A stretch of DNA of 64,000 nucleotides, taken from the NCBI GenBank assembly GCA_015680905.1, contig CM027379.1, positions 33,560,501 to 33,624,500 on the forward strand. The letters are read 5' to 3'. Below, in pieces: positions 33,961 to 46,339 of the stretch. The notes beneath the pieces are model-generated. The model saw only the letters and a program-made list of their open reading frames with translations. It did not search any database and was not told where the DNA came from. Numbering within the stretch: the stretch's first letter is position 1; each line of letters begins with the position of its first letter. The translations under genes and the position numbers were made by a program. This DNA comes from Coptis chinensis (taxonomy: Eukaryota > Streptophyta > Magnoliopsida > Ranunculales > Ranunculaceae).

Positions 33961-36190
33961 AATGAGTTCCGAATTTACGAATCCGTCTATAATAACCAAA
34001 CACGATGGAGTCTTTGGAGATGAGGAAGAAGAAAAACAAGCATATCGTTTGGGATAATCCCAAATGTGATCTAGATGATGAACCAACCACTTCCTGAGCC
34101 GGAAATCAAGGAGTCGAGGTCGACGATCCATTCTTTGCTTCAATATCGCAAAGTCGATTTTGAATTTCTACGCGGAGGCTATTGATTTCACCATCTTAGG
34201 CGGTGTCTAAGAGATTTCATGATAGGCATGTCTCAAGAGTTGTTCTTGAACAACGGTATGTATTTTAATTTCATAAATTAGTAGTAGTAGTAGTTAATTT
34301 TAGTAGTTCAATACGATATTTTTTTTTTTTTTTTTAATTTTAGTTTCATTTTTGCGTTACATCGAGATGTGTTATGTATCGGGTTCGGTGCACTCCACGC
34401 GCTTAGGGCGTGGTGGGATGATATTAAGAAAAAGTCGGTGCACTTGACCATGTTAGAGATGCAATTTTAGCGACTCCGCTTTGCTCATCTAGTTGACATC
34501 CCTTATAATAATAGATCGACATTGAGGGGAGTTATTAATGGTTTAGTTGAGAGATGGTGGGATAGTACACATACTTTTCACTTCCCTCGGGAGAGTTGGG
34601 TTTCACTCCATTAGATTTTTGCATGATATCCGGTTTGAGTATAGGATTAGGTAATCCGTTGAGATGTAACAATCAATTCGAGTTGTGCCCAAATGATGAC
34701 TTTCTTCCCTTTGTCCGACCGAGGAGTCGGCGATCTTTGGTGTTAGGATTTCGGTATCAAGGCTGCATACATTACACCGTTGACTACTTGATTCGAGATT
34801 GCAGTTTTGATAGATTATTTGTCACTTGATTCCGATGATGGTCAAACACATGTTGATGAGTATGTAAGAGCTTTCTGTATGTATTTGATGGGTGTCTTCT
34901 TTTTTCCTTCTGGTCATTCCACGATTAATTTGGGATATCTAGCTAACTTTGAGCACTTGCATGAGTTAGGCGGTATTGATTTTGGTGGAGCCATATCGCC
35001 ATTTGTTCGTTGTTTAGATAGTATGCCTCGACATACCGGTGTTGTCGGTAGTCCCCGTGATGGGAGGGTTTGTCATTCTCTTAGAGGTATGGTTTTATGA
35101 GTATTTTCGTCTTTGCAAATCCTATCCTCACAGAGTATACCGATGAGAGGCCTAGGCTCGGGGCTTGGCACGGACCTTGTCGAGCCGCGTCGACCCGGTG
35201 AGATCGGTCATAACATAACTCATCCAACCCGTGATTGAGCTTAGCACACGTGCTTCTATTGTTTGGAGGCCTTGGAGGACATCCGCGCACATCGGCGGTG
35301 AATGACCGATATATGCATTGTTCATTTCTCATAGGAGGATGGTATTCACTTGTGGGAGTGATATGGAGTGGTATTTAGGGGATAGATGTTACGCATGCGA
35401 CTCACCCATACTTTGGTATCCCTCCCCGATCCGCTACCCATGTATCGAGGCTAAGGACATGACCTTAGAGCAAGTCATCGAGAGTAACGTGCATTGGACT
35501 TGGCTACGGCTTCGACCTAGTTACATTGCAGACTTATGAGCAAGATTACTACCGTTCTTGGTTCGGTGTCTATTGGTCATTTGCTCTCCAGTATGGTAGG
35601 TCGCATGCAACATTCATATACGGTTAGCAATTTGGGTGTCGACGTGAATTCCAGATTGGCCACCGCCCGTCCACAAACCGACGTTTCAAAGATGGACTGT
35701 GCACACATTTGTTCCAAAGACTGATCCCCTCGGTCGAGTGGCCTTGGTTTTCGGTTTGAAGCGATCCGAGTGGCGGGACGATTTACCGACCCATTTCTTC
35801 TATTGATGCCACTTTCGGCGTCGTCTGCTTAAAGCGACCTTGGACATCTATCTCCTCGGTAATTATTTTTATTGGTTTTGTTTTATTATTTTGGTTTATT
35901 ATGAAAATGTCAAAATTATTAATGAATAATTATTTCGGGATGACCTACGCATGAGATATGAGACAAGCATTCGTGTAAATGATGGCTTGCGCTCCTCGGT
36001 ATTCGCTTCTGATGTTGAGAGAGAGACTTCTTTCCCGTGCTCATGTGGATTATGACGATTTGCAACGCCCAGATTGATGAGTTACTGTGCTCGATTGATC
36101 GCCAAGGGTGAGTTCATCACAAAGATGGATGACGGAGAGTTCAAAGACAAGGACAACGAGGAGGAGTTCACGGCAGAGGAGCGTATGTAG
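33961..36190 (+). pseudogene. Plant mobile domain (PMD) gene inside the Harbinger element
   Basis: Frames in succession give a PMD (aminotransferase-like plant mobile domain). The pieces are NGLVERWWDSTHTFHFPRES (about 34530-34590), TPLDFCMISGLSIGLGNP (about 34604-34660), EYVRAFCMYLMGVFFFPSGH (about 34860-34915), INLGYLANFEHLHELGGIDF, then DMEWYLGDRCY (about 35361-35390) and the proline-rich YPSPIRYPC. A short upstream frame from ATG 33961 (MSSEFTNPSIITKHDGVFGD) may be its first exon, with an intron to about 34340. Several stops and shifts make it a pseudogene. PMD proteins of the MAIN/MAIL type act in silencing and development, and PMD genes are also found in transposons. A PMD in a Harbinger element is unusual. 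The absence of an obvious Myb-like ORF, the normal second Harbinger gene, suggests replacement. Confidence 0.65.
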
Positions 36191-36442
36191 GATAGTCTAG
36201 GAGGTTGTTGTATAACGATTATTATTATGTTGTGTGATTTAGAATTGTTCATTTGATCATTTTGATATGTTGTGTCATTATTATTATGTTGTGTGATATG
36301 TTGTGTGGTTATTATTATGTTGTGTGATTTAGAATTTACTTCATTTGATTTAGCAAATGAATTACAATTTTTATTAATAGAACGACAACTAATACATGAT
36401 TGCAAACACATAAAATAAAAATAAATAAATAAAAGATAACTA

Positions 36443-37862
36443 TTACATATCACCCTTATTACATACTACTAGAGTTACTCTAATTATATAATAAATAAAT
36501 AAAAGATTACAACAATCAATGTCGGTCACCCCTAATGCTCCATAGATGCTCTCGACAAGGTCGCTTTTAAGTCTATCATGCATAGTCTTTGATTGAACTC
36601 GTAGAGTCCCTTCAATGTAGTGTTCGAGTAGGTGGAATCTGTGGTTGCCCTTACGGATCGAAATGTACCTCCTCATTTCATAATTTTTATTCTTAGCTCC
36701 GATTACCATATTGTGCAATATGATACATGCTCTCATAACAAGCATTCCATTGTCTCCACATGCCATAATTTGCAAGCTTTTGCCAAAATACTAAATTTAG
36801 CTTGCAAAACCCCAAAAGCTCTTTCAATATCTTTTCTTGCAGCTTCTTGCATCGTTGCGAACCACTTCGTCTTAAAAGCATTAGGGTTTGAAATTGTTTG
36901 TATAAATGCCGCATAGTCAGGATAGATACCATCAGCTAAATAATAACCCATATTATAGTTATGCTGATTTACATCAAAAGAAATAGGTGGAGAAGTACCA
37001 TTGATCACGTGCTCAAATACCGGCGAGTTGTCCAACACGTTGATGTCATTGTGTGATCCTGGCATCCCAAAGAAAGAATGCCATATCCACAGGTCTTCGG
37101 TTGCAACAGCTTCGAGAATAACAGATGGTTTTCCAGAACGACCACTGTAAGCACCTTGCCATCCAGTTGGACAATTATGCCATTCCCAATGCATACAATC
37201 AATGCTTCCCAACATACCCGGCCATCCACATGTGGCAGAATGTGCAAGCAAAGCCGCTCAGATCTGCAATATTTGGCCTTCGCAAAGTAGACCGAACCGC
37301 ATAATTTGATAATTGCATCACGAAATGCCTCAACGCTTGGTTTCCACTTTGCTCGAAATGTATAATTGATCGTCAAGTTGATCGGATTAATCGTGCCATA
37401 ACCAAGAATACGCAAAGCTGCAGCCACCTTGACCAGAGGATCTATACCAGGTTTACCAGCATTGTTAACTTTAGGCTGAAAAAACTTAAAATGAGTTTGA
37501 ATATCGTTGAAGATGTGAACAAATAAAGATTTTTCATCTGAAAAGCCGTTTGAAATCCTCTTCGGAAAGACGGGGACGATCGACGGCGTAGTTGTTCTTC
37601 AAGATTTCCAAAGTCGAGCATATTTTCTATGTTTAATTTTTTCGACCCTTCTTTGAACCACCATGTGGTGCCTTCGAACATGTACTTGTGCTTGTGCAAG
37701 TACAGCCAAAGTGTGTTTCATAAGAGGCATGGCATTAACAAATTCTTCATCAAGACTATCTACCGAGTCTTCCGCTGGAGGAGATGAAGAAGAAGACGAC
37801 GATGAAGATGAAGATGAAGATGAAGACTTAAGCGGAAATATCTCATATACTTCATGATCCAT
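36443..37862 (-). pseudogene. PIF/Harbinger DDE transposase (HARBI1-like)
   Basis: ATG at 37862 (MDHEVYEIFPLK) is followed by a 15-residue Ser run. After a shift near 37610 comes the FRRGFQ helix region and AAALRILGYGTINPINLTIN (37427-37370). The DDE_Tnp_4 nuclease is nearly complete at 37251-36780: GSIDCMHWEWHNCPTGWQG (first Asp), LWIWHSFFGMPGSHNDINVL (second Asp), GYYLADGIYPDYAAF, and RKDIERAFGVLQAKF (Glu). A second shift near 36760 leads to MRACIILHNMVIGAKN and the end at 36443. All three catalytic acids are present, but two or three shifts make it defective. The enzyme would cut at TTA/TAA targets. Confidence 0.88.
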
Positions 37863-38631
37863 TTTTTCGCAATGTGTGTGTTGTTTGTTAAGGATTGATG
37901 TGAAATGGTTGAGTTGTTTGATACAAATGTTTGAGTTGAGTGTGTGTAAAATGAAGAAGGAGATGAGTGTATATATAGAAGGTAGAAATCAGGCCGTTTT
38001 TTGCCCGTTGGAGCACGCGACATTAGGAGTGGCCCGCCAGGTAGTGTGGCGACAGCGATGGTAATGGCGCCTTGGGTAATGGTCAAAGTCAATAAAGAGT
38101 TGCGCGACATTAGTAATGGCGCGCGACATTACTATTGTCGCTCCGCATCCGCATCCAAATTGCCAAATTTGCGAACAAGAATGCGAACAAGCAGGTGATG
38201 CGACCACGAATGCGACCACCTAGAGTTGGAATTCCGGGAAATTCCGACGCATTTCTTCAAAATTGAAGAATGCGACCATAGATACGTCCACCTAGAGATG
38301 CTCTTAGTTTTGAGAGTTTGGTACATAGATTTGTGTTAACCTCGGAAGAGTACTTTAGGCAATAGAATAAATATGGATGATTTATGAATGGAGTAGGGAC
38401 GGAGTGGGGGGTCTTTTGTGATGATTCAAAATTTGGAGAGTAAACACAAATGTATGTTATAAAATGGGGGGTTTTTGGCCAATTAACACTTATTTTTTTT
38501 GACCAAATAGATTAATATCCTCAATATATCGGAATTTGGGTCCTCTGAAATATGGCCCTGACCATGGAAATTTTAGGCCTTGAATGCTAGTAGTCTAGTA
38601 GTCTAGTACACAATTATACATCCGTCTCTAA

Positions 38632-39790
38632 GGGCATCTCCAATGGGGGGTGTAAACCATATAGAGTGGAAATTTTACACTCCAAATATCAAAAAATTCT
38701 CTCCAATGGAGGTGCTATACCGTAGGTAATAAATAGCGTATTAGCTAATAGAGAGGATGTGAAATTCTCTCTCGCTATTAGTTAATAAAAAGCCCGGGCG
38801 ACACTCGAACTGACATCTGAGTGAAATAATTTTCAAACGTCACTTGGAGTAATGTCCCTTTCTAATTCTAAAGTAATTTTTTAACTCGGTTTAAATTAAA
38901 GAGGGACGTCTGAGTTTAAAATCTATTTTTTTTTTTACACTTCTCCATTGGGGAGTATAGAGTGTGGATATTTATAAGCTATACAATAATATACAATTAG
39001 AGGTATAAAATCCTAATGGCACCTACGTGGAGCCTAGATGGAGGTGTAATTTTACACCCCCCCCTAGGGGTGTAAAAACGGCCCTCAAGCCCTCGGCCTG
39101 CCCGACCCGACCCGGCCCATAGACAAAAAAAGCCCTCAAATTTAAGCCCGCATGCAATTTGAGGGCAGGGCCGGCCCGACCCTCATGTTTTGAGGGGAGG
39201 GTAAGGGCCTAGATATGGAAACATGAGGGCGGCCCTCAACCCGACCCTCTAAAGCCCTCACAAAGCCCGTATTAAGGCCCTCATTGATATTTAGATTTTC
39301 TAAACAAAATTACGTATAATACCCTTAGTTGTACGTATAATATCCTTGATAGAGGTTCTCTCTCTTGTAATGAATATATTGTTAGAATATGTGAAAATTT
39401 TCTATAGGATACAGCTGTATTATATGGATATATCTCTATCCTATAGAATATATTCATATATTCTATTGTATATGTTAATGAAGTTTGATAGGTTTTCAAG
39501 AATTTTTGTAATGAATATGTTAATCAGTTAATGAAATCTGATAAAAACCAAATATGTTAATGAAGTCTAAACAAGTTGTAGATTCAAGAGTTTTGAATAA
39601 TTGACAAGTTATGCAGCCCATCAATCCATGGACCCGAGGCCAGTTTTCTAAAGGGGGTGAGGTGAGGGCAAGGCTGTATAATTCAAGTGTTGGCCCTCCT
39701 CACAGCCCGACCCTCATAAAGATAAGGGTTTGGGCGAACCGCCTTCAAATCATATGGGCTTTATGATTTGAGCCCCCATTGGAGATGCCC
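38632..39790. mobile_element. Tourist-like MITE, 1159 bp, TAA duplication
   Basis: GGGCATCTCCAATGGGG at the left end and CCCCATTGGAGATGCCC at the right end are perfect inverted repeats. TAA flanks both (38629-38631 and 39791-39793). Near-copies of the TIR word recur inside (CTCTCCAATGGAGG near 38700, TTCTCCATTGGGG near 38942), which suggests one MITE of about 435 bp (38632-39066) enlarged by a second repeat. That second part (39067-39775) is rich in GGCCCTCA/TGAGGGC words and begins TAGGGGTGTAAAAACGG. No protein is encoded. Confidence 0.75.
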
Positions 39791-40060
39791 TAACCCCTAA
39801 TTTCCACACTATTTCAAATGACCAATTTCTCATCCAACCAAGCAAGAAAAAAACCGTTGAAATATCACTCCTCACGATTGCGGAATGCGGACATCAATAT
39901 ACTGTTTCCAAGACAAAATCCCAAAATGAAACGGACACGTCGCGCCTACCACGCGAAATTCAAATTCAAAACAAGAGAAAATCTGTAATACAATAATAAT
40001 ACCACACGTTGCTCACTGCCTCAAATAATTCACTCATTCTTGAGCTCAATAACCAAAACA

Positions 40061-43000
40061 ATGAGGCCATCCTCTCGTTACTCCTCATTCGACTCACAAT
40101 TTTCCGACCCATCCTCCTCTTCCTCATTTAAACAACGCTTCACCAATAATGAAAACAAAATCTCACACCATCCCTCTCACGCGCTAATCAAAACCAAATC
40201 AAACACAAAAACAAACACAAACCACGATCAGAATTTAGCCAGCATGGTTAAAAAACTAATGAAACCAAAATCAAATAAGACGAACCCGGGTTTATTTATA
40301 CCTGCTGACATCATTGCTGAAGATATGAAAAAGACGGGAGTTAGTAATAAGGTGTCGAGTTTTTCACGTAAATTATTTCATAAGGGTGGGAAAGATAAGA
40401 GTGAAGTGAAGGCTTTGAGTGAAGTGAAGTCGAATACGAGGACGTTAGCTATGGTGTTGAGGAGTGAGAGAGAGTTGTTGAATCAGAATAAGGAGTATGA
40501 GAATGAGATTGGGGAGTTTAAGTTTATCTTGGAAGAGAAAAATAGAGAGGTAATTAATCCTTATTTAATTGGTGTTCTACTGTCATTGTGAGTGACATTC
40601 TCTTTTATGCTCTTTGTAGGTTGAAAAGTTGAAGGATTTATGCTTGAAGCAAAGAGAAGAAATAAAGGCATTAAAAAGTGCAATTTTGTTCCCAGATGTT
40701 ATGAATTCTCAACTACAGGGTCTTCTGCAGAAGCAGGGATCAGAGCTTGAGCAAGCAAAACAAGTTATTCCAACGCTACAGAGACAAGTCACTTCTCTTC
40801 CTGGACAGCTCCAATGTCTCGCAGATGATCTTGCAGAGGTACAACCAAGTTTTCCTATTTGGACCTGCGAATTTATAATAAAATAATAATTGCATAACCA
40901 TATGATTCATTTTGGAAAATTGTAGTATTCAGTGGAGATTCTCTGTCCAGTTACTTTGTTGAGAAATCCTGCTTGAAGACATACACTTAATAGATATTGT
41001 AATGGGTAGAATCTATATTGTGTAGAACACCTTGGAATCCCATCAACTCGCAAGTCTTAAGTAATGGGATTTTCTAATGTAGATTGTGTTCTGGACCTCT
41101 ACATCAATTTGCTGAACATGACCATGTTATCTTCGTTTCCCCACCAAACTTCGATTAGTATTGCGTGCAAGAAGATCGAGGTCACAAGAAACACAGTATA
41201 GTTGATTGGGACTAGCCTCCATAGTTTGATACCTATCTTGACAAAAGTGGTGATCAGACTGAACTTATATTCATTAGTTTGGTATGCAATACTGCATCAA
41301 GATATTGATTTTTACTATTAACTAACATGTGAATAGGGGATGGAGATGTTGGAGATTAGAAGTTTAATAGGAGTCTGGGTTGCATAGGAGTTTGAAGACC
41401 AAGCAATATGTTTATGTATTAGACATTGAATTGGACTGTGGGTAGTAGGATTGTTTGGAAGAGTTTTACTTTAGGTTATATGTTTTGGTTATGGGTATCA
41501 CCTCGCTTCAGAAATAGGTTTGGTTTTGGTTATTGTGAATATGCAATTGTAATAATTTGCACAAAACCTTTACTGTCAAAGGCTATGTGTAGGCACACTT
41601 GAGCATCGACTACGCACTATTTTTTCAGCAAATCGCCTCTCCTTTTCAAGTGAGATCTTCGAATACTATGCTTCATGTCATATTATTTTTAAAAAGACCA
41701 CTTAAAATATTAGAAAAAAAACACACGATCTAACTATGTTCATGAATTATAATGAAATTACTATATAATGTGGTGTTTTGGAAGTTTATAGAGCATAAGA
41801 TCCCTAGAAACTAGAAATGCTATTGCTTAAGGCATCACTTAGGTGCCACCTAGGTGTTTGTAAACAGTCCACCACATCGTCTCATGTAACGCCTTTGAGA
41901 GGATAGCACAAAACCAGCATAGTTGAAGTCTTGCAAAGAAATGGCAATGACTCTGAAACCTCAACCCAGTTTGTTTTTGTCAAGTCACTTATTACTCTGA
42001 AACCTCAAACTTGCAGATAGGGAAGATTTTGTGCATATCAAAATGAGGCTCGAGGATTGAACATAAGTGGACACAATTAGAAATAAGGGGAATAATTTCA
42101 ACACTCCTCTTGAGGAGAAACACGTTAAGTAAGTGTAGGCCGGCAATTTTTTGGCAACTTCACTCTTGAGTCGAAACCTTTTATAACCAAAACAATGATA
42201 CCATGCCATATTGCCAATTACTTTAAAAGCTTGAACTGGTAGAGCGGGCAACTTTTTATACATATCAAACCAAACAACTTGTAAAGGGCTGCTTTTCGAA
42301 GATGCTCTAAAAGCTCGAAATTGTAGAGAGCAGACTTCTGCAAATCTACACCATCAATTTCCCACTCTAACATATTTGTTATTGTTGTACAAAATCCAAA
42401 CATCATTTCATTTCATTAGGTGATCAAGAATTTCTCTTAAATTTAGGGTGCATGGTTGAAGTGAAAGTGCACTCAGAAAGGTATGTGATCAATGCGTACA
42501 GTTCAAGTTGAAACAGTGAATAGAAGATGACATTTGGCAATAGCAGGAAGAATAATGGAAACTATACTATTTGTTCACAGACAAAGTGTTGCATAGATTA
42601 GAATGTTGATATTGTTGAGTAGTAGGATACGTGAATACGTGCATTGAGATACTATAATAGCAATCCAGGATTAACCGAAGTTTAGATTTTTTGGCCTTGT
42701 GGGATTTATAATTGAATGGAGTTACACAAATCTTTCAACCCCAAACATTTGGGATAAGAAATTGTTGTAGGGTTGTTTATTTCCTTGCCACTTACAAACA
42801 TATGTTTATCCTGAAAAAAAAAAAGAATAATTGTAATTTTTTGGATGTTTCTATCTTGTCAATATTAATAGTTGTGTCATTGAACTTCACTATTACGTTT
42901 CCAGCATATTATGTTCCTTCCGTCAAGCTTATTCTCTTTCCTTCTTACTCGTTTTAATTAACTTATTTATTTATTTTGTTGCTGTTGTAATTGTGATATT

Positions 43001-44305
43001 GCAACTGCTTCTCATAAGCAAATTCATAGTTATGTATCCTACATTTTTATTATTGTCATTGCTACAAACACTACATATAAGAAGATGAGTCTAGAAAACG
43101 GAGTTTAAGCCTCTTCTAAACGTGAATTTCTCATACGTGATACTTAATTTGGTGGAGCATTGTACTAATCCTGGCTATGTTCATAAGCAAGCCATTTAGA
43201 CTTAACAGTCTGGTCGATAGGTTGGGGAAAAATACATTAAAATATGTATTGTGAAAATATGTTTTTAGTTTTTCTTCTTACCTAGGTTTTAGAGGTTTTT
43301 TCTTACGTTGTATTGTTATTTTCATTGATAGGTGAAGGCCGACAAAGTTGTAGGGAGGCCGTATTTTGATGATCAGGTGAGCTGTCCAGAAGCTACAATT
43401 TCTTCGGTAAGCATTACATGGTACTCTAGGAGGACGACATTTGAAATAGAGCTGTTCTCGTTGTATGGTTAATCTTTCGCATGGTATAAGTTGTGAAGAA
43501 GCAATCACACTGCATATGCTGCACACCTGATAATACGTAGAGGTTAAAATGTTGATGAGATTTTATAGATATGAGCAGTGTCTTTTCACACTGAACCATA
43601 TATAGCCAATAGGCATCAATTTAGGTTGCTCTTAGTAAATATATGCGTGCTTTCGTATATCTTTATTTTTATAAAACTTTAAACCTTGCATCATAGAACC
43701 CAACATTTTATTAACAAGATTTAATTGTACTTATTTAGCCTATTTTGGCATCAGAATGTTAGTTGAAAATTCTGTTCTAATTCTCTACTGAATATATTCA
43801 GGAGTTCAGTCTTGGGGATCCAACAGGTCCTGAAAGTCCAGATGACATGTTCCTTAAGGACTTCAATCCCTGTTTAACTCCCTATTCTACGAAGACAAGG
43901 AGTAAGGTGAAGACAAGTTCTTTTTTTCTTATTTAATTCTTTCCTCTGTCTACAGTTCACTGCATTAGGCCATTAGCTATACTTTACTGAGACCCTCATT
44001 TCTTCTAGGAATTTGACGAGATTAGGGGCTATAATTCTCCCGACGAGGCAGGATTGTTTGGGAGCAGCTCAAATGTATGGAGTACGAACTATTCTCAAGT
44101 TGGGAAAACATCTAAGAGTTCAGAATATTGCCAGATGGCAATTAAAGGTAGTACTACTGCTCGAACATTTCGATGGTCGAATGAGAATGCGCACAAAGAT
44201 GGAAAGCCACCACAAGGTAAGCTTTTTTAAGTCAAAGAGTTGCTCGTCAAGTTCATATTGCGACTGAAAATTTCTGTTGCACCTGCAGACTTGCAGAGTG
44301 CATGA
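40061..44305 (+). CDS. Host coiled-coil protein of unknown function, six exons, 370 aa
   Basis: Six exons with GT-AG junctions: 40061-40549, 40620-40838, 43332-43406, 43802-43906, 44009-44216 and 44289-44305. They join in frame (1113 bases with the stop). The N-terminus is basic and Ser-rich (MRPSSRYSSFDSQFSDPSSS), followed by SMVKKLMKPK and LFIPADIIAEDMKKTG. A coiled coil spans roughly residues 130-240, with NTRTLAMVLRSERELLNQN, KNREVEKLKDLCLKQREEIK, PDVMNSQLQGLLQKQGSELE and IPTLQRQVTSL. An acidic segment GDPTGPESPDDMFLKDFNPC and a basic tail follow. It resembles a conserved plant family with no assigned role. No stop or shift is seen, so it is probably a live gene. Intron 2 is 2.5 kb and the others 72-395 bases. 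Start chosen: first in-frame ATG. Confidence 0.85.
40839..43331 (+). other. Large second intron of the host gene
   Basis: It starts GTACAACC and ends TTGATAG. No coding segment is seen. A short piece at 42720-42770 (CAACCCCAAACATTTGGGATAAG) resembles the 3' part of plant SINEs, but no complete SINE can be delimited. Confidence 0.6.
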
Positions 44306-45014
44306 TCTAGTATCTGTGCCATGTCCAGCAGTCTTTGACTGAAAGTGTTTAGAGCTGTTGCATTTTCGCACTAGTCAAAAGTTTGCAGAACCCATAGTAA
44401 TTTGATATTATAAAGTTGTACAATGTTTTCTTATTTTGGGAATTGATGATTTGGAGTCGTTGTTTGGTAATGTAAATTAGAATGTGTCTTACAGGGCTAT
44501 GGTTGTCTTTCTTGGTGCCCTTTACAAATTCACTATCAACTAAAGATTACTTAAATCACTTATTCCGAGCCTTACTAAAGACGAGTTGGTATAATAAATT
44601 ATTAACGCAGGCACCAAAGTCGCACCAACCTATCACTGTTTTCAGCTAAAATTGATGTTTATCTTGCGTAAGTATAGCAGTAGATGAGGCCGCAGCACAT
44701 TGCCTTATTGTGCTTCTGTTGTACCAATAACTAGTGATTCTTAACAACTGACAAAGTCTCAAAATTCTATGTTTTCCCTACGTGCATAGATAAGATTTTG
44801 CTAATTGTCCGCTTACTCATTTGTATTATAACTCATTTGTACATTTCACAAAAAGTCAAATGTTTGGTAAAACAGTTTGGGGTCTGGTTCAAACTTTGAC
44901 TTGAAATTGTAACAGTACTATGAGTACAAAATTGAAAAGGACAAAATTCCGAAATAAGGAACCAAAAAACCCACTATCGTTTCAAAAACACTCTCAAAGA
45001 CAATAGTATTCTGG

Positions 45015-45412
45015 TATGCATAGGTATCGGTGCATACTATCCTAGGTATGTACAGACGTCAGTGCATATCAAACATTACAAAGAAAATAGTATGTACAAG
45101 TGTCAGTGTATACCACCTATTGGTATGCGAGGTATGCGAGGTATGCACATACGTTTGTAAAGAAAATGGTATGCATAAGTGTCAATACATACCACTTCTT
45201 GGTATGCGAGGTATGCACAGACGTCAATGCATACGAAGCATCACAAAGAAAATGGTATGCACAAGTGTTAGTGCATACCACCTCTTGGTATGTGAGGTAT
45301 GCACAAGTGTCAGTGCATACCAAATATTACAAAGAAAATGGTATGCACAAGTGTCAGTGCATACCACCTCTTGGTATGCGAAGTATGCACAGACGTCAGT
45401 GCATACCAAACA
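45015..45412. repeat. Minisatellite of about 86-bp units with inverted sub-repeats
   Basis: ACAAAGAAAATGGTATGCACAAG-type unit starts occur at about 45078, 45156, 45243 and 45329, with a partial unit before. Within each unit GGTATGCACA...GTCAGTGCATACC forms inverted pairs, so each monomer can fold into two stem-loops. Because the unit lacks stops in several frames, long spurious frames arise on both strands. I do not call a gene here. Confidence 0.85.
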
Positions 45413-46339
45413 TAGAAGGGTAAAATTGGAAAGAATAAAAAATAAAAAAGTCAAGTCTGTTCTTATTAATAATTAAAACGTGAAATGTGGTTTTTCTAGT
45501 AGTTATAAACCAAAAAATGTCTTTATCAATGGTTTCAAAACCCAGTTGTTTTAGACTATGATTAAAATTGGAAATTGGGCCTTTTGGCTTATTTCTTGCA
45601 GTGTTCTTAGTAGAAGATTTTGCTCACAAGCAGAATAATTGTTTAGAAGGTAATAGGATGTTGTTGGTAATGCAAGTGTTTCCGTGATTGTTACTTTACC
45701 TGCTGACAATCATGAATATCAAGTTGGATTTAATTGGCATCATCCATAAGGACATCTCACTGATAAGTTTATGCCAAAAAGGCAATTAAGAAGACTTCTA
45801 CCTTACCCTGTCTGTTATAGTGTAAGGACTAAGGAGAAAACGAAAATGTCTTCTGAAGCCAGCTAGTGGTAGCTACTACCTTATGCATCCCTTATGTGTC
45901 TGGTGGTAATTTTCAGAGCTTAGGTGCGACTTTTACAACTGTGGTCTTGCAGTCAGTTTAAAGCACTACTAGTGTACTCGTTAGTAGGTCTATAGGTAAC
46001 GCAAGCTAGCCATTTTAAGAGGAAAATGATGGATTGACACATGCGCAAGTATCCATAAAGAATCTGACTGGCGATGGCCGTATGATCAGTAGTCTCATAG
46101 CGCATACAAGGGCCGTTTTCAATCTTTTAATGTGCGGGCTAACTATTTTAGGACCTCCCTTGATGTTTGTTAGTTAGTTTTTCTCCATTACATTAAGATC
46201 GTAATGTTAAATAATTAAAACAAAAGGATTTGGCTGGATATAGCTAACAAAGCATCTTTATATATGATTGAAAAGTTCAGTCTAGATCTTCCAATCCTAC
46301 CTTAGTTTTTGGTTACTGTCTCAAGTTATCCGAGGCCAA
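45413..46339. other. Intergenic region between convergent genes
   Basis: No gene, RNA or clear repeat is seen. The stretch 44306-45014 is likewise empty apart from the probable 3' untranslated region of the host gene. Confidence 0.5.

Larger units (their letters stand above)
33657..38303. mobile_element. PIF/Harbinger transposon with transposase and PMD gene (4647 bp)
   Basis: The terminal inverted repeat GAGCATCTCTAGGTGG / CCACCTAGAGATGCTC is flanked by TTA on both sides (33654-33656 and 38304-38306), the standard PIF/Harbinger duplication. Subterminal TTGAAGAATGC and GTGGTCGCA words recur at both ends in inverted order. It lies in the right TIR of the Mutator-like element, at a point where the left TIR has the complementary TAA. 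It encodes a DDE transposase on the minus strand and a PMD-type protein on the plus strand, converging near 36200-36440. Confidence 0.88.
32574..38489. mobile_element. Non-autonomous Mutator-like element with long TIRs, 9-bp TSD
   Basis: Ends read GGGTTAATTGGCC (left) and GGCCAATTAACAC (right). The identical 9-mer TTATTTTTT flanks both sides (32565-32573 and 38490-38498). TIRs are about 290 bp (32574-32861 against 33538-33656 plus 38307-38489), with good but imperfect similarity. Without the nested Harbinger element its length is about 1.27 kb. The 676-bp interior (32862-33537) holds no gene I recognise. A 9-bp duplication and long TIRs are Mutator-superfamily traits. Confidence 0.8.

Noticed and set aside
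37663..37857. Acidic Asp/Glu-rich forward frame
   Set aside because: It is the antisense of the poly-Ser run at the start of the Harbinger transposase.
42720..42770. SINE-like 3' word CAACCCCAAACATTTGGGATAAG
   Set aside because: No A/B box head, target duplication or tail could be delimited, so a SINE cannot be supported.
45030..45476. Long open frames on both strands (up to 148 codons) with repeated HTTSWYA-like residues
   Set aside because: They are produced by the 86-bp palindromic minisatellite. Both strands are open because the unit lacks stops, not because of coding selection.
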